64,000 nt of DNA from Bursaphelenchus xylophilus (taxonomy: Eukaryota > Nematoda > Chromadorea > Rhabditida > Aphelenchoididae): contig CAJFCV020000003.1 in assembly GCA_904066235.2 (NCBI GenBank), forward strand, positions 7,874,001 through 7,938,000. Reading direction: 5' to 3'. Numbering within the stretch: position 1 is the stretch's first letter; every line of letters starts with the position of its first letter. Position numbers and translations under genes: made by a program. The notes below the pieces were generated by a model. The model ran no database searches. It saw only the letters and a program-made list of their open reading frames with translations, and was not told where the DNA came from. Positions 1 through 12,780 of this stretch are shown in pieces.

Positions 1-876
1 TTCCACAGAGTTAGAAGGGCCGCGAGAGCACAAATAAAATGAGGACATAACTGCGGGGCCAACAAGGTTTTTTATATTTTTTTTGAATTCGGATTATTCA
101 ATTAGGAAGTTAGGAAGTTCAAAGTTGAAGTGTTTTGTCAACTTAAAAATACTCAAATTTAACTCGTCTGGACATGGGAAAAGCCTGTAGATTTAACAAG
201 GCAATTAATCAAATCTGCACTCTTTTCTCTTAATTTTGTAAGAGTCCATGGGAACTGGTATAATTTTGACAATCATCTATTTTTGTCTCATTTTTTGAGA
301 CCCTGTAACTCCGAATTTAGGGTCATACCAGCTCGTACTTTTTACTTTCTTCGTCTTTCATTCGATTAGGGAGCAATGAGCCATGGCCTTTCTCCATGTT
401 CGGCCATTTCTCATCTTCTAAGCCAATTCCGCGCAGTACCGTTTTAAGCCGAACAAAATTCTTTTCATTTCTTATTAGTTACGCAATCTAAATTTTTTAG
501 TTTCAGTTTCATTTTTGCCACCATATTTTTTATTTTGATAGCTGTTTTAATCCATCTTTCTTCCTTATTTATGTTTATTGTTAGGCATATTTTTTGGTCT
601 TCATGATGCAAAACAATAACGTCTGTGGAATGCGTAATGAGGTTTGGAATATAATATTTATCCTATTAAATATATCTTCTGAATAACGGTTAACCGTAGC
701 ACTTGCGATGAACATAATCACTTGAGGAACGAGCTAATTATCTATGAAAAGGTGTTATTTTTTTTCTACCGGAACGTCCGGCTATTGTTAAAATCTTTGG
801 TCTGAATAGGAGTTCACTTGTGACATGTCGTGCCGTACTTTTAAAGGTCTGTGATTCACTAAAAACCCTGTTTCAG
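1..876. other. Upstream flank, no gene seen
   Basis: No coding exon is supported here on either strand. The stretch is AT-rich and ends in a TTTCAG acceptor at 871-876, ten bases before the ATG of the SAXO-like gene. I read that acceptor as a spliced-leader trans-splice site, which would make at least the last part of this region outron or promoter. An ATG at 825 leads into a stop within nine codons and is unlikely to be used. Confidence 0.5.
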
Positions 877-886
877 CCGCAGGGAC

Positions 887-3800
887 ATGGTCCTGAGACA
901 CGGTCCGCAATGCATTTGTCAACTGTGCACTTGCGGGTGAGTTTTCTTGATTACAAATTTTACTTTTGATATATTTCAGACCAAACAATAATTTAATTTC
1001 AGACGCCACCACTGCCCATACGATCGGAACGCCAGCAGTCTGCAATTAGGGAACAGTTCCGAAAGTCCATTCAAGAGAGATGTAAGTGAACCCACCCCAT
1101 CTCTATTCTGTAATTTAGGATTACACGGCCATTTCCCCAAAAACAGCGGCCGAAGCTCGGGCCAAACCCATAAAACCAAAGGGAGAATTGACAGGACTTG
1201 CATTACAAGTAAGGTCAAAGAATGGATAGTCATCGTTCACCGAGAATCATCTAATAACAAAAATTTTAGACCAATGGTTACAATGCAATGTCCAGTAGCT
1301 ACCATGAGGAATATAGTTTTGACGGAATCAAAGAATCAGAGATTCGAGAGAAAGTTCGCAAGCCTGGAGAATCCGATATTTGGAAGGCAAGGATACCACC
1401 ATCAAAATAAAAAATAAAATTTTCAGCATGATGGGACAATTGAAGCCAGGTCGACTACCCAAAGAGATTATACTCCAAAGAAAGGCGATAGATACGCCGT
1501 CAAGAAACCAGTCGACGCCGAATTTACCGATAAAACCAACCATATGGAAAGAATGTCATCAATGGCCCAAGACTTCACTCCAATAAAAGCGGAGAGAGTC
1601 GCCGTTCAGAAGCCAGGAGAATCAGAAATTTGGAAGAATTCTGGGAAATTTGAAGGCAATTCGGTCAACCGGTCAGATTACAATGCCAAACAAGGAGAAC
1701 GATTTAACGTGAAGAAACCAAAAGACAGCAATGTGTTGAAAGGAGAAGGAAGATTTGTTGACGAGACTTTGAACAAAAGTGAATTTGGACCGAAAGTTGG
1801 AGAACGATTTGACGTGAAACGACCAACTTCCGATGCTTACTGGAGGCAAGAAGGATTGGTCAACACAACAAGCGTAACAAAAGCCGATTATAAAGAAGCT
1901 AAAGGAGAACGATACGCAGCTCAGAAACCAAAGGACAGTAACATTCTCAAATCTAACGATCCTTTTGCCGCTGACACTCTAAATCGAAGTGAATTCGGAG
2001 AAAAAGTTGGCGATAGATACGAAGCGAAAAGACATACAGAAGATGCTTCGTGGCGACGAGATGGACGAATCGACGATAAATCTACTACAAGGCAAGACTA
2101 CGTGGCCAAGAAAGGAGAACGATACGAAATTCAATTCCCGAAAGATTCAGACATCCTCAAGGGAGAAGGAAAGCTGGATGACAAAAGTCAATCTGCTCTT
2201 GCCTTTACGGAAAAGAAAGGTGAACGGTATGATGTAAAGAGGCCTGAGGTTGATCCATTATGGAAAAAGGAAGGCACAATGGATAATACGACGATCAACA
2301 GAGATGAGTATTCGAACAAAATAGGAGAAAGATATGAGGTTGTTCGACCAACAGACTCAAACATTCTCAAAGGTGACGGTGCCTTTGCCAGTGACACTCT
2401 GAATAAAAGTGAATATGGGCCAAAGGTTGGAGACAGATACGAGGCTGTACGACATTCAGAGGACCCTTCGTGGAAGACTGATGGGGAGATAGAAGGGAAG
2501 TCAGTGGCCAAGTCAGACTACAACGAAGTGAAGGGTGAAAGATATGAACGGAGGCTCCCACAGCCTTCGAATATCTTACAAGGAGAAGGAAAAATGGATG
2601 ACCAAACATTGAATGGACTGGAATACACCGAGAAGAAAGGAGATCGATATGACGTTAAGAAACCAACGGTATCAGAGATCTGGGCACGCGAAGGAACGAT
2701 GGACGAAAGGAGTGTTAACAGAACTGACTATCAATATGCAAAAGGAGAAAGATATAACGTACAACGACCGCAAGACAGTAACATCCTCAAAGGAGAGGGA
2801 GCGTTTGCTGATGAAACTTTGAATAGAAGTGAATACGGCCCTAAAGTTGGTGACCGCTACGAAGCAATCAGACACGCTGAAGATCCATCATGGAGGGCTG
2901 ATGGAAAAGTCGATGACATCTCCACTACAAAGCAAGATTATACAGGAAAACAGGGCGAGCGGTATGAAACAAAAAGGCCAAAAGACTCCAGTATTCTAAA
3001 AGGAACTGGCGAATTCGACGGAGAAACGATGAATCAAAGAGAATATGGAAACAAAGTTGGAGACAGATATGACGCCAAGAAACCAACGGTAGATGAGATT
3101 TGGAGCCAGAAGGGACAGATTGAAGGACGGTCGGTGACAAGAGAAGATTACGGCCGTACCAAAGGCGAACGATATGACGTCATTCGACCTGAAGATTCTA
3201 ATATTCTTCATGGCGAAGGGAAATTCGAATCTGACACAATCAATCGCCAAGACTATGGAGCGAAGACGGGAGATCGTTACGATGTCAAGAAGCCAACCGT
3301 ATCCGACGTTTGGGCTCAGCAAGGGAAGATTGCAGGTTCTAGTGTTACTCGTGATGACTACCAGCAAACTAAAGGAGACCGATATGACGTCGTTAAACCA
3401 GCGGAAAGTCAAATCCTTCAAGGTGATGGCAAATTCATCGATGAAACGTTGAATCAAGCTGAATACGGACCCAAAGTAGGTGATCGTTACGAAGCAAAAA
3501 AACCAAAGTCATCGGAAATGTGGCGTCGAGAGGGAACTATGGACGATCGAACAGTGAACCGAGACGATTACAGCAATGTCAAAGGAGAGAGATATGAAAT
3601 ACAGCGGCCACAGGATAGTAACATCTTAAAAGGAGAAGGGCGATTTGCGGATGAAACTCAAAATAAAAGTGAATATGGAGAAAAGGTTGGTGACAGATAT
3701 GACCCCAAACAACAGGCTGAAGATCCGTCATGGAAGACTGGTGGGAAAGTAGATGGCATCTCCATTACAATGCAAGACTACACAGGAAGACAAGGTGAAC

Positions 3801-6543
3801 GATATGAAAAAAGAATACCGACGGATTCTAATATCCTTAAGGGTGAAGGAACAATCTCCGAAGAAACACAGAATCGAACAGACTACGGGCCAAAGGTTGG
3901 AGATAGATATGCAGCTAAAAATCAAGGGGAGGACCCTTCTTGGCACAGTGATGGAAAGTTCGATGAAACCTCAACGGTAACTCACGATTACACAGGACAG
4001 GCTGGAGAGAGACCAGAAGCCAAGAAGTATGGGGAAGATTTATCTTGGCACAAAGATGGAAAGTTCGACGGAACCTCAACGGTAACTCACGATTACACAG
4101 GACAGGCTGGAGAGAGACCAGAAGCCAAGAAGTATGGGGAAGATTTATCTTGGCACAAAGATGGAAAGTTCGACGGCACATCCACATTTACACATGACTA
4201 CACTGGGCAGGCAGGAGAGCGATATGAAGCAAGAAGGCCGAAGGATTCCAACATCCTCAGAGGTGACGGGTCCTTCACCGATCAGACTCAAAATAAAGTG
4301 GAATACGGCCCTAAAGTTGGAGACAGGTATGAAACCAAAAAGTATGGGGAAGATCCATCATGGAAACAAGAAGGAAAATTTGAAGCAACATCAACTGTGC
4401 GAGAAGATTACCAAGCAAAACAAGGAGAGCGATACGAAACAAGAAAGCCTAAGGATTCAAATCTATTGAAGGGAGATGGCGCTTTTAATGATGAGACCCA
4501 CAACAGAACCGAATATGGCCCAAAAGTTGGAGATAGTTATGAAGCGAGGAAACATGGAGAAGATCCTTCTTGGAGGATGGATGGCAAGTTCGATGCTACA
4601 TCAACCATCAGAAGTGACTATACCGAGAAAGTGGGCATACGTAACGAACCACGGCGTCCAGCAGATTCCGACATTCTGAAAGGAGACGGATCGTTTGCAG
4701 ATGAAACCCATAACAGAGCGGAATATGGCCCGAAGGTTGGCGATCGATATGAAGCCAGAAGACAATATGAAGATCGTTCTTGGAGAACAGAAGAGAGGTT
4801 TGAAGGAAAGAGCGTGACAAGAGAAGATTATCAAGAGATTAGAGGCGAAAGATACGAAGTCCGTAGGCCACAAGATTCGAACATTTTACGGGGAGAAGGA
4901 GCATTTGACGGTGAAACATTAAATAGGTCTGAATACGGAGCAGCGGTCGGTGATCGTTATGACGTGAAGAAGCCCAGATCATCAGAAATGTGGAAGAAAG
5001 ATGGAAAAATGGATGGAAAATCCGTTCAACAAGATGATTACGGTAACGTCGTTGGCGATCGCTACGTTGTGACGAAGCCCAAAGACAGCGATATTTTGAA
5101 AAAGGAAGGGAAGTTCGATGGCAAATCAATAGCTCAAACAGAGTATGTTGAGAAGAAAGGAGAACGATATGAAACTCGGAAGCCTCGAGATTCAGAAGTA
5201 ATGAAAGGAGAAGGGAGTTTCGCCGAACATATCGGGGAGAAGTATAAACCAGCTGGAGTTACAAAAGGAGATCGATTTGAAGTCAAACGGCCCAGAACTT
5301 CGGATATATGGAAGGTAAGGAGGGATATTCACTACCACCACAACAATATTTTATGAATTTAACATGACGTTTTCAGCGAGAAGGGACAATGGAAGGAGAA
5401 TCCTCGACCAAACGTGATTACAAAGCCCACAAATCTCCGGAGCGATCGATGGCGCAAAAACGTGAGGAAAGCGGAATATTAAAAGGCCAAGGAAAATTCG
5501 AAAGTAGTACTACTGCTCAGGATACATACAAACCTGCGCAGTCTGTAAGATTTGAGGTTAAACGACCAACAACATCTGATATGTGGAAAAGGGAAGGCAA
5601 GGTGGAAGGAAAATCAGTTGCACAATCCGAATACGTCGAGAAGAAGGGTGAGCGTTATGATACGAAGAAACCGAGTGATTCTAATGTCCTGAAAACCCGA
5701 GGAAAATTGAATAGTCAGACATCGACGAAATCTGATTTCAAACCGACAAAAGGAGACAGGTATGACGCTAAGAGGCCTGGAAGCTCTGAACTGTGGAAGG
5801 TAAGCCTGACAAACTCAGGATAACTAACATTGAGACAAAAACGTTTGACTTAATCTATCTCTTTCAGCGCGAAGGAAAGATGGAGACAACCACAGTTAAC
5901 CATGAAGACTACTCGAATAAGTCTGGGGAACGAGCTCAACCAATTCCGAAAAAACGCTCTAATCTACAACTTGGCTTAGGAAAGGGAATTGAAGTTGCGA
6001 GATCAACAAGTCAAACCGATTTCATTCCACATCACACTGAAAGAACAAGAGCCATCAAACACGAATCCTCGCTTCATGTCAGCAAAGAAGGCTTGTTTGT
6101 AACTCCGGTGAATAAATTATTTGATTTTAGGAACGTTAGATGGGCATTCCGCATATCAGGACAGTTACACAGCTCCAACGCTAAGCTCTCGATCAAAAGC
6201 CGTACGTCCATCAACTGCTCTTAAACTTGATGGATCAAGGCAGATGGAATCCGGATATAAAAAAGTGGGTCTAGTATATTTCAACCCCATTTCAGTTTCT
6301 ATTCACAAATTAATTTCGACGTTTCAGGAATTCCAAAAGCCCCCAGAACCCCCTTGCCCCGCCAGTGAACTTATGGATACCATCAAACACAATCGCGTGA
6401 AATCCGCCCATTTCAAAATGAGAACCGTTGATCCCAAAGGACACATCTTCTTCGATCCCAGAACCGGTGATAGCTCCAGCAGTTCACGTACAAGCACTGC
6501 AGCCTCAGAACATTCGGTTCGGTCAGACAAGACGCTTACCTAG
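887..6543 (+). CDS. Giant SAXO/FAM154-like microtubule-stabilising repeat protein
   Basis: Exons 887-936, 1003-1081, 1119-1208, 1270-1386, 1427-5314, 5377-5799, 5868-6090, 6131-6264 and 6328-6543 join in phase to about 1739 residues. The N-terminus carries CICQLCTCGRHHCPYD, close to the cysteine-rich start of vertebrate SAXO1. SAXO proteins bind and stabilise microtubules in axonemes, centrioles and basal bodies through repeated Mn modules. Here the 3.9-kb exon encodes about 36 units of 35 residues, mostly alternating two types. One is GERY..KRPKDSNILKGEG.F with NRSEYGPK; the other is GDRYEAKR..EDPSW with S.T..DY. The protein is basic, hydrophilic and has no membrane segment. Human SAXO1 is under 500 residues, so this is several times longer. 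Introns 1387-1426 and 6091-6130 appear to be GC-AG; the second is less certain. AATAAA signals lie at 6708 and 6726. Family call is good; cellular role is inferred. Confidence 0.85.
1650..5310 (+). repeat. Coding tandem repeat, 105-bp unit paired into 210-bp higher-order unit
   Basis: The large SAXO-like exon is a diverged tandem array. Each half unit is 105 bp (35 codons) and starts near a GERY or GDRY motif. Two half-unit types, KPKDSNILKGEG-like and EDPSW-like, usually alternate to give a 210-bp higher-order period. The copies around 3991-4175 are nearly identical at DNA level, which shows recent copy-number change. Elsewhere copies differ by roughly a third or more of residues, so most of the array is old. 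Confidence 0.85.
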
Positions 6544-8772
6544 AACAAATAATATTCTTCAAGAACATAATGCCGAAAATTTATTGTTGTTATAAGGCAA
6601 ATCAAATCAGAACAATGCTTTCAATATCTCACTAACAAAAAATCTCATGTTTTAGTCAACTACATTTTTCACTTTCGGTCTTTTGTTGTAGGTATGTTAC
6701 GATAACCAATAAACGCGAGTTTGTGAATAAAGCTAGACCTGACGTTATACATTGAAACTAAACACAAAACGAACTAAATTTTATTTTGTCCACAAAAATT
6801 TGTGCAATCTGTACAGCAATCTGTACAGATTGCACAAATCAGCTGTTTTATTTTTCCGAAGAAAAGTATAAATCCATCCAGTTGATAGTTGCATTTCGTT
6901 TTTACAAAATGTCAAAATATATTGTTTTTGTTTTTTTTTTTTCCTCTGTTCCAAATTCGTCGAGAACCTGCTTGTGGGGTGTTTCTGTTGTGGCTTCGGG
7001 TGCTCAATGAAGTCGTTTTTCGCATTCCTTGATTCTTTCTCTCTGTTTTTTGCAAAAATTGCGAATTTTAAGAGAAATGATGAAATAGCGGTTTTATATA
7101 AACTATTTCGGTTCTTTGATGTAATTTTACTCTTCAGATATCTGTTTCACTTTTTATTACTTTGTTTATTGGAAAAATTGATATTTAAGGTAGAGTCTCT
7201 CCCGTCTGCATACAGCTTTATTTTGAAATTGTTATTTTTGTTTGAAATATCGCAAAAATGACTCTCGCATTTCTATAGAGGTCGTTCTAGCGTAACACGT
7301 GGGATAACGCCTGCTTTTGAAATTCCTTTTGTTTTGCAGATCTATAATGTAAAATGTTACATGTTTGCATGTAATTTCGCCTATTTTTGTTGATTCTGCA
7401 AAAATAGAAACCGAAAATTTTTCTGAAATTGGATGGTTATCAATAAAAATCGTAGAGAATTGTCTTTTGGAATAGTTTGGAGTGGAAACGAGGTCAGTGA
7501 AAGGAATAACAATGATAAGCTTAAATACTTGTTCTCTCCTTGTTTTAGGAACAACAAACGGTCTTCATCGGCTGTTTGGAAGCAATTTGTCTTGAGATTT
7601 TCCCCAGGGATCAATCAGAGTTGTCTGGATGACGTAATCTCTAAATTAATGTCATAAACCATATTTTTTCTCGGTGTTCTAAGTTTTGGCTGGTAAGATT
7701 GTTTTCCTCGTCTCGTATGGGATGAGAATGTCTCTTTTCATTAGGAATGACCTCGAGAAAAATAGGTTGTAATGACGAATATATCAGTTTTCTCGGGTTT
7801 CAACTTTATTTCGGGAAATTTATGGACATCATCGCTTGCAAACAAGTGTAATCTTTGCAAACTTTTGAAAGTGTAAAGCACCTGGTTTAAAGGTGTGTTC
7901 ACTCCCGTTTGACGCACTTGTTAGGAGAACTAACCTTTCTTTGTCAATCTTTTTGATGATTGGGGGAGCTTCTTGTGGTTTAGAGCTTCTCCATTTCTAG
8001 TCTTATCTTTTTGTAGTTTACCGAGCTAAATGTATTAACGAAAAAACTCTCGTATTCCGTTGTTTATGGCCCATAAAAAGCTCTCTTTTAGGCGGGAAGG
8101 ATCATGTGGCCGGTCATTCGCGTCTTTCTTTTAGCCATAATTATTTCGACCGGAAGAATGTCTCTTTTCTGTAGCTGGCTCCGATCATCTCTTGCTCTGA
8201 CTGACCATTGAAGCTGTGCTTTTCACGTGATTCTCTGAGCTCCGGACTTTGAAACCGATAATTCTGATAAGAATTTGAACAGACTTTTTATAGGATTTTC
8301 GACTAACTTCTGCCTTTTGTTTACATCTTAAAAAAACGATAGGTTCGTGTGGCGTTCATGTGAAGTGCAAGAGAAAAATTTTTCTATACTTTGTTCTAAT
8401 GCCCTTAGGGGCTCCTACACCTATCTGGGAAAGGAATATATTAAACGTGTACCGGAATGAAAAACAAATAATAAATCTTGTTCGTTTTCTGGACAGGATT
8501 CGTTGGAATGGCAAGAGAACCGTTCGATTCTCTTGTTCTCCGGAACGTTCTGATTGAAACCCCCTCGGGGAGAAAAGAAGGTGGTGTCAATTTTTAGGAA
8601 AACGGTGATAATCATTTAGAAATTATTGTTATACTGTTCCGAGTTTTTTTATCTTACGGTTGAATTGCCGTGTTTTTTTTCTTATCCATTTTAGTATTCA
8701 AGGCTCTAATGGGATTGTTTTTAGAACAAACGGTTATAAGAAGTAACTGCAGACGCCTCCAGACAAAGCGCG
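6544..8772. other. Intergenic, 3' UTR of SAXO-like gene then promoter of acyltransferase
   Basis: About 2.2 kb without a supportable exon. It begins with the 3' UTR and poly(A) signals of the upstream gene. A perfect 19-bp inverted repeat lies at 6798-6839 (separate entry). The rest is AT-rich with T runs. Small open frames exist, but they lack splice-consistent neighbours or recognisable protein features. Confidence 0.5.
6798..6839. repeat. Perfect 19-bp inverted repeat with 4-nt loop
   Basis: Bases 6798-6816 are exactly complementary to 6821-6839, separated by CAAT. Transcribed from either strand this forms a perfect 19-bp hairpin. It lies about 70 bp past the second poly(A) signal of the SAXO-like gene, so it could sit in a read-through transcript, be a small RNA precursor, or be the remnant of a small inverted-repeat element. 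The stem is shorter than a typical pre-miRNA. Confidence 0.75.
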
Positions 8773-11010
8773 ATGCCGACCGCTTACCTGTCGGTCCTCT
8801 GGCCCGGAGCGGAGCACTTCTTAGTGTTGATGGCATTCTGTTTCCCACCGTTCTTCATCCTCGTCGCCACCGTCGTGCTTTTGGCATCGTTCGGAAAGTC
8901 CTTCGGAATGAGGGAACGTTATGTCGCCGTGCTTTTGAGGATATTTGCAGTGAGTTTTTTATTTGATTTTTTTTGGAATTTAAGGGGAACTAAATCTTAA
9001 TGGTCATATTAACATTATTTTATGCTTAGTGGGGTGCCAGCCAACTTCACACTTCCAAACGACAGCTGAAACGAGCAGAGAGTCAAGCGCAAGACCTTTC
9101 AAATCTGGATTCTGAAACAGATGATGAAGAAAATGTTCTCTCAAACGCCTCGTCAGGATTCGGATCCACAGAAACAGAATTACAGGAGTTAGATTATCAC
9201 CGATTGAAAAGAGTTGAAGGATCTACTGCCAGTCTCAATTCGAATGCCAGCACTCATAGCCGAAGAAGTGGAAGGGTCAGACATGGATCTGGGCATAGTA
9301 AGTAGTAATGATTGGACTTTTATTGTTTTTAGGCAACATTATTCGACGAGAAACTGCTATCCATCTAGACGAAGATGATTTCAACGACGATGATGAACTG
9401 ATTGTGCCAAACAAAGGATGGCAGGTTATTAAAGACTCAACTTTCTTCATAAAGGTATCTATTTCTCGTTTGTGGATCAACCCTCGTTGTTTTTATTACA
9501 GGCCGGAGTCGAAGCGATCATCGAAGACGAGGTCACCAGTCGATTCCAAGCTGAACAGCTTGCTTCTTGGAACATGTTGACAAGAACGAGTGTATCATTT
9601 TATCAATGGGTCAAGTAAGTGCGAAATGGTTTAACGAAGTTTCTTTTAGCTGGAAGCTAGCAATTCTCTGGGTTATCGGTTTCTTTTTCCGCTACTGCTT
9701 CCTTCTTCCTCTTCGATTTACATTTTTCCTTGTTGGAATGATCGTGTTGGTCTGCTCAACAGCTGTTATTGGATTAATTCCAAATGGGTCCTTGAAGAAG
9801 AAGTTAAATGAAAGGTGTATGTTGGCGTGCTATCGGATTTTGAGTCGGGCGATCACTGCTTTGGTTTACTTCCATGATTCTCACAACAAGGCAAAGAATG
9901 CAGGTAAGCTTTTGGTTTATTTTTTTGATTATATCTTTAGGTATCTGTGTTGCCAACCACACCTCTCCCATCGACGTTCTGATTCTGAGCACTGACAATG
10001 TCTACGCACTAATTGGCCAAAAACATTCAGGTCTCCTTGGAATCATCGAACGGGCCCTGTCCCGAGCGTCTTCTCATATTTGGTTTGATCGCGGTGAATC
10101 GAAGGACAGAAGTCTTGTTGCAAATACTTTAAAAGCCCATTGTAACGACCCAGACAAACTCCCCGTTCTTATTTTTCCCGAAGGCACTTGTATCAACAAC
10201 ACTAGTGTTATGATGTTCAAGAAGGGATCCTTCGAGGTAAGTCTTCTGTTAATTATTTGATTGTTTCGTAGGTTGGCACCACCATCTATCCAATTGCCAT
10301 GAAATACGATTCGAGATTCGGAGATGCCTTCTGGAACTCGAGTGAAGTTAGCTGGTTTGAATATATTATGCAGATGATGACATCTTGGGCAATCATCTGC
10401 CATGTTTGGTATCTTCCGCCAATGTCGCGCTTACCCAATGAAACTGCTGTTGAATTCGCGAATAGAGTGAAAAAGGAGATTGCCAAAAAGGGAGGACTTG
10501 TTGATTTGGATTGGGATGGAGGATTGAAGAGAACTAAAGTGCCTGAGAGATTGGTGACGAAACAGCAGAATAAGTACTTCCAAAGAATGAACAGATACAC
10601 TACTTTCTCCGAATGTGAACCAGCAACTCCAAAGGAAGCAGGTGGTAGGTTGAAGGTCTTTTATTTTATTGTTTGTGATTTTAGATAAACCCAAACTGAA
10701 TATTCAATTGGGACATCCGGAAGAAGATGGAGAACCTGAAGAAGAAACGATTCCGCGGAATTTGAGTAATGTCGACGAAGAAAGCGAACATTCTTCCGAG
10801 AAGAATCCAACTGCCGACCTTGAAGAACTTTTTGAAGACGAAACAAATCTAGACGATGATGTTAAACATGAAGAAGAGTCTCCAGTCAACACCTCAACCA
10901 ACTCAGAATCCAGTCAAAAAGAAAACACACTAGTCCAGAAAGAAGCCCCATTCCCAAAGACCGACGGCGAAGTGATGGACTTAAATTCAGATAATCGAAT
11001 TTCGGGTTAA
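8773..11010 (+). CDS. acl-4/acl-5: Glycerol-3-phosphate acyltransferase, GPAT3/4 type (ACL-4/ACL-5-like)
   Basis: Exons 8773-8949, 9030-9297, 9333-9454, 9502-9614, 9650-9903, 9941-10236, 10272-10644 and 10685-11010 join in phase to 642 residues. It acylates glycerol-3-phosphate (or lysophosphatidate) with acyl-CoA at the ER membrane, the first steps of phospholipid and triacylglycerol synthesis. Hydrophobic segments lie near residues 10-40 and in the exon beginning at 9650. The PlsC motifs are intact: NHTSPID at 317-323 with the catalytic His and Asp, FDRGESKDR near 360, FPEGT at 390-394, then YPIAMKYD. The sequence between residues 60 and 150 is Ser-rich and the C-terminal 110 residues are very acidic, so both look like regulatory tails. 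GPAT3/4 membership is clear; which of the two C. elegans paralogues is orthologous is not. A poly(A) signal AATAAA is at 11351. Confidence 0.9.
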
Positions 11011-12780
11011 TCCCCACCATATCCTGATTTCTTTCCACGTGTTGCCCCACTGTCAAGTGCTTCTTACATTGTTATTGCTTTCTGATCTCCTTTTTTATTC
11101 CAGATTGTACTGTAAATTAGGTTAAGTATGTCTGTTTATACTTAGATTGTTCTCCCGTTTGGGTAGCCCAGACTCTTTATCCTATTTCGTAGCGTTCCTC
11201 TTTTATCTCCCAGTTTTTCAACTTTTACAAGGTTCTTATCCTCCCCTCCCGAAAATGTGATACAGGTCTTCAAATGTGTTGTGAACACTGGATACAGGTT
11301 AATTTATTCATAAGGGTTATGTAAAAAAAATCTTTTGTTACCTTTTGTTAAATAAAGTTTTGTCAATAAATTCTACGTGTGCGGTGAATTAAGTAGGCAT
11401 CTGAACTGATTTAATATTGCGGAATGCGTTCGTTCGCTCAATCAGGTTGATTCTTACTCATTTTTTAAGAAAAGGTCAGCTGTGTAAGGTTCCGGTTATG
11501 TCATAAGGAAGAAGATAAAACAAGAAAGTTTTGTTGGTAAATATAAAGTTTTGTGCAGAAAGAGTTAGGTTGTCGATTTGTTGTAAACGTTAGCTATCTG
11601 AGTACTTGTTACTTACAAGTGGTTGTAAAGTCATAGTATAAAAATGTGCCGGCAGGTCGCGCCCAATTTTCGTCTCTTCTTCCCTTTCTCCGTTGTCGTA
11701 AAATTTTGTGACGCATTCTCCTATAGAATTCTCGACACGTTTGTGGATGCATAATTCTTTTGAGTTATAATCATATAATCATTGTTTTTTTGACATCTTG
11801 AAATCTTTTTAATTCGCTTTTTCTGATGTTATCTTATCCCTTTTCTCCAATTGAACCTCTAACTCTTCTAAAATGTCGAATTTATTTCTGAGAAATGATT
11901 TGGTGAAGGCTTTGGTCAGATTCTAATCTCTAGCGTATTTGTGTTTTATCGGTGAAATCAATAGTAGTTGGGGTAATGCGGAGCAGGTTTTCCGGGATTT
12001 GAATTAATTTTATGGAGATCAACACGTTCTTCTTTATTCCTGTTTAATAAGTATTGTAAACACCTCGTGGGTGGGTTGTCCGTTTCAGTTTCGGGAGCTT
12101 ATTTTCCTTCGATTTTTATGGATTTACAATCATAAAATAAACTTTAAATAGTTTTAATTTCATAAATTTGATTTTATACCTAAATAATAATATTTCAAGG
12201 TGTAATTTTTAGTTTTTTAGTTCCACCTTGTTCCCTAACCTTGAAAGGCATTTTGAGCAGTTATTTACGATCGGGAAAGAACTTTGTCGAACCGAACGTT
12301 TGTTATTATACTTGATAAAGTTGCTGTTTTCCGATATGATTTGACTTTGTCTTGGTAACTCATGACGTTCCACGCCTAAATTATTAAATCTCTTGTAGTG
12401 CAATACTGATTTGTAGGCTCGGTGTCCGTTTCTGATATTTACGCAACTGCTTATCGTCATCGATATTATCTAATTGGGAGAGAAAAGGTGGAGAATTAGG
12501 GTGCGCCCTGAATGGCGCTGAATGTGGAGAGCGAACTGGCTTCGGATTCTATGTATTTTTTGGGAATGAGGTTAAGGAACACGCAGTATTCAGATGACTT
12601 TGATTATTCATGTGGCTGTCGGAGAAAGAAATTACGAAGAGAAACGTGGCTTCAACATTTAGAGACTCAATTTGTTTATAATTGTTTTAACTCTCGAATT
12701 TAACAAGATACGCGATATTTTATTGCTGACGTATTTTAGTACTGATGTTACATATTGTTTTAGCCGAGTAATAGGGCAGC
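11011..12780. other. 3' UTR of acyltransferase and promoter of sugar transporter
   Basis: No convincing coding exon. The first 350 bases are the 3' UTR of the acyltransferase gene. The rest is AT-rich and ends in an acceptor TTTTAG at 12758-12763, 17 bases before the transporter ATG, which is probably a trans-splice site. A 63-codon frame at 12512-12703 is open but has no family feature and is not annotated. Confidence 0.45.

Noticed and set aside
3915..4187. Minus-strand frames inside the SAXO-like repeat exon
   Set aside because: They are antisense shadows of the repeat array and share its 105-bp period.
6786..7261. Overlapping short frames after the SAXO-like gene
   Set aside because: Low-complexity Phe/Leu-rich translations of T-rich DNA, with no splice partners or motifs.
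12512..12703. 63-codon plus-strand frame before the sugar transporter
   Set aside because: No family features; it lies in probable promoter or outron sequence.
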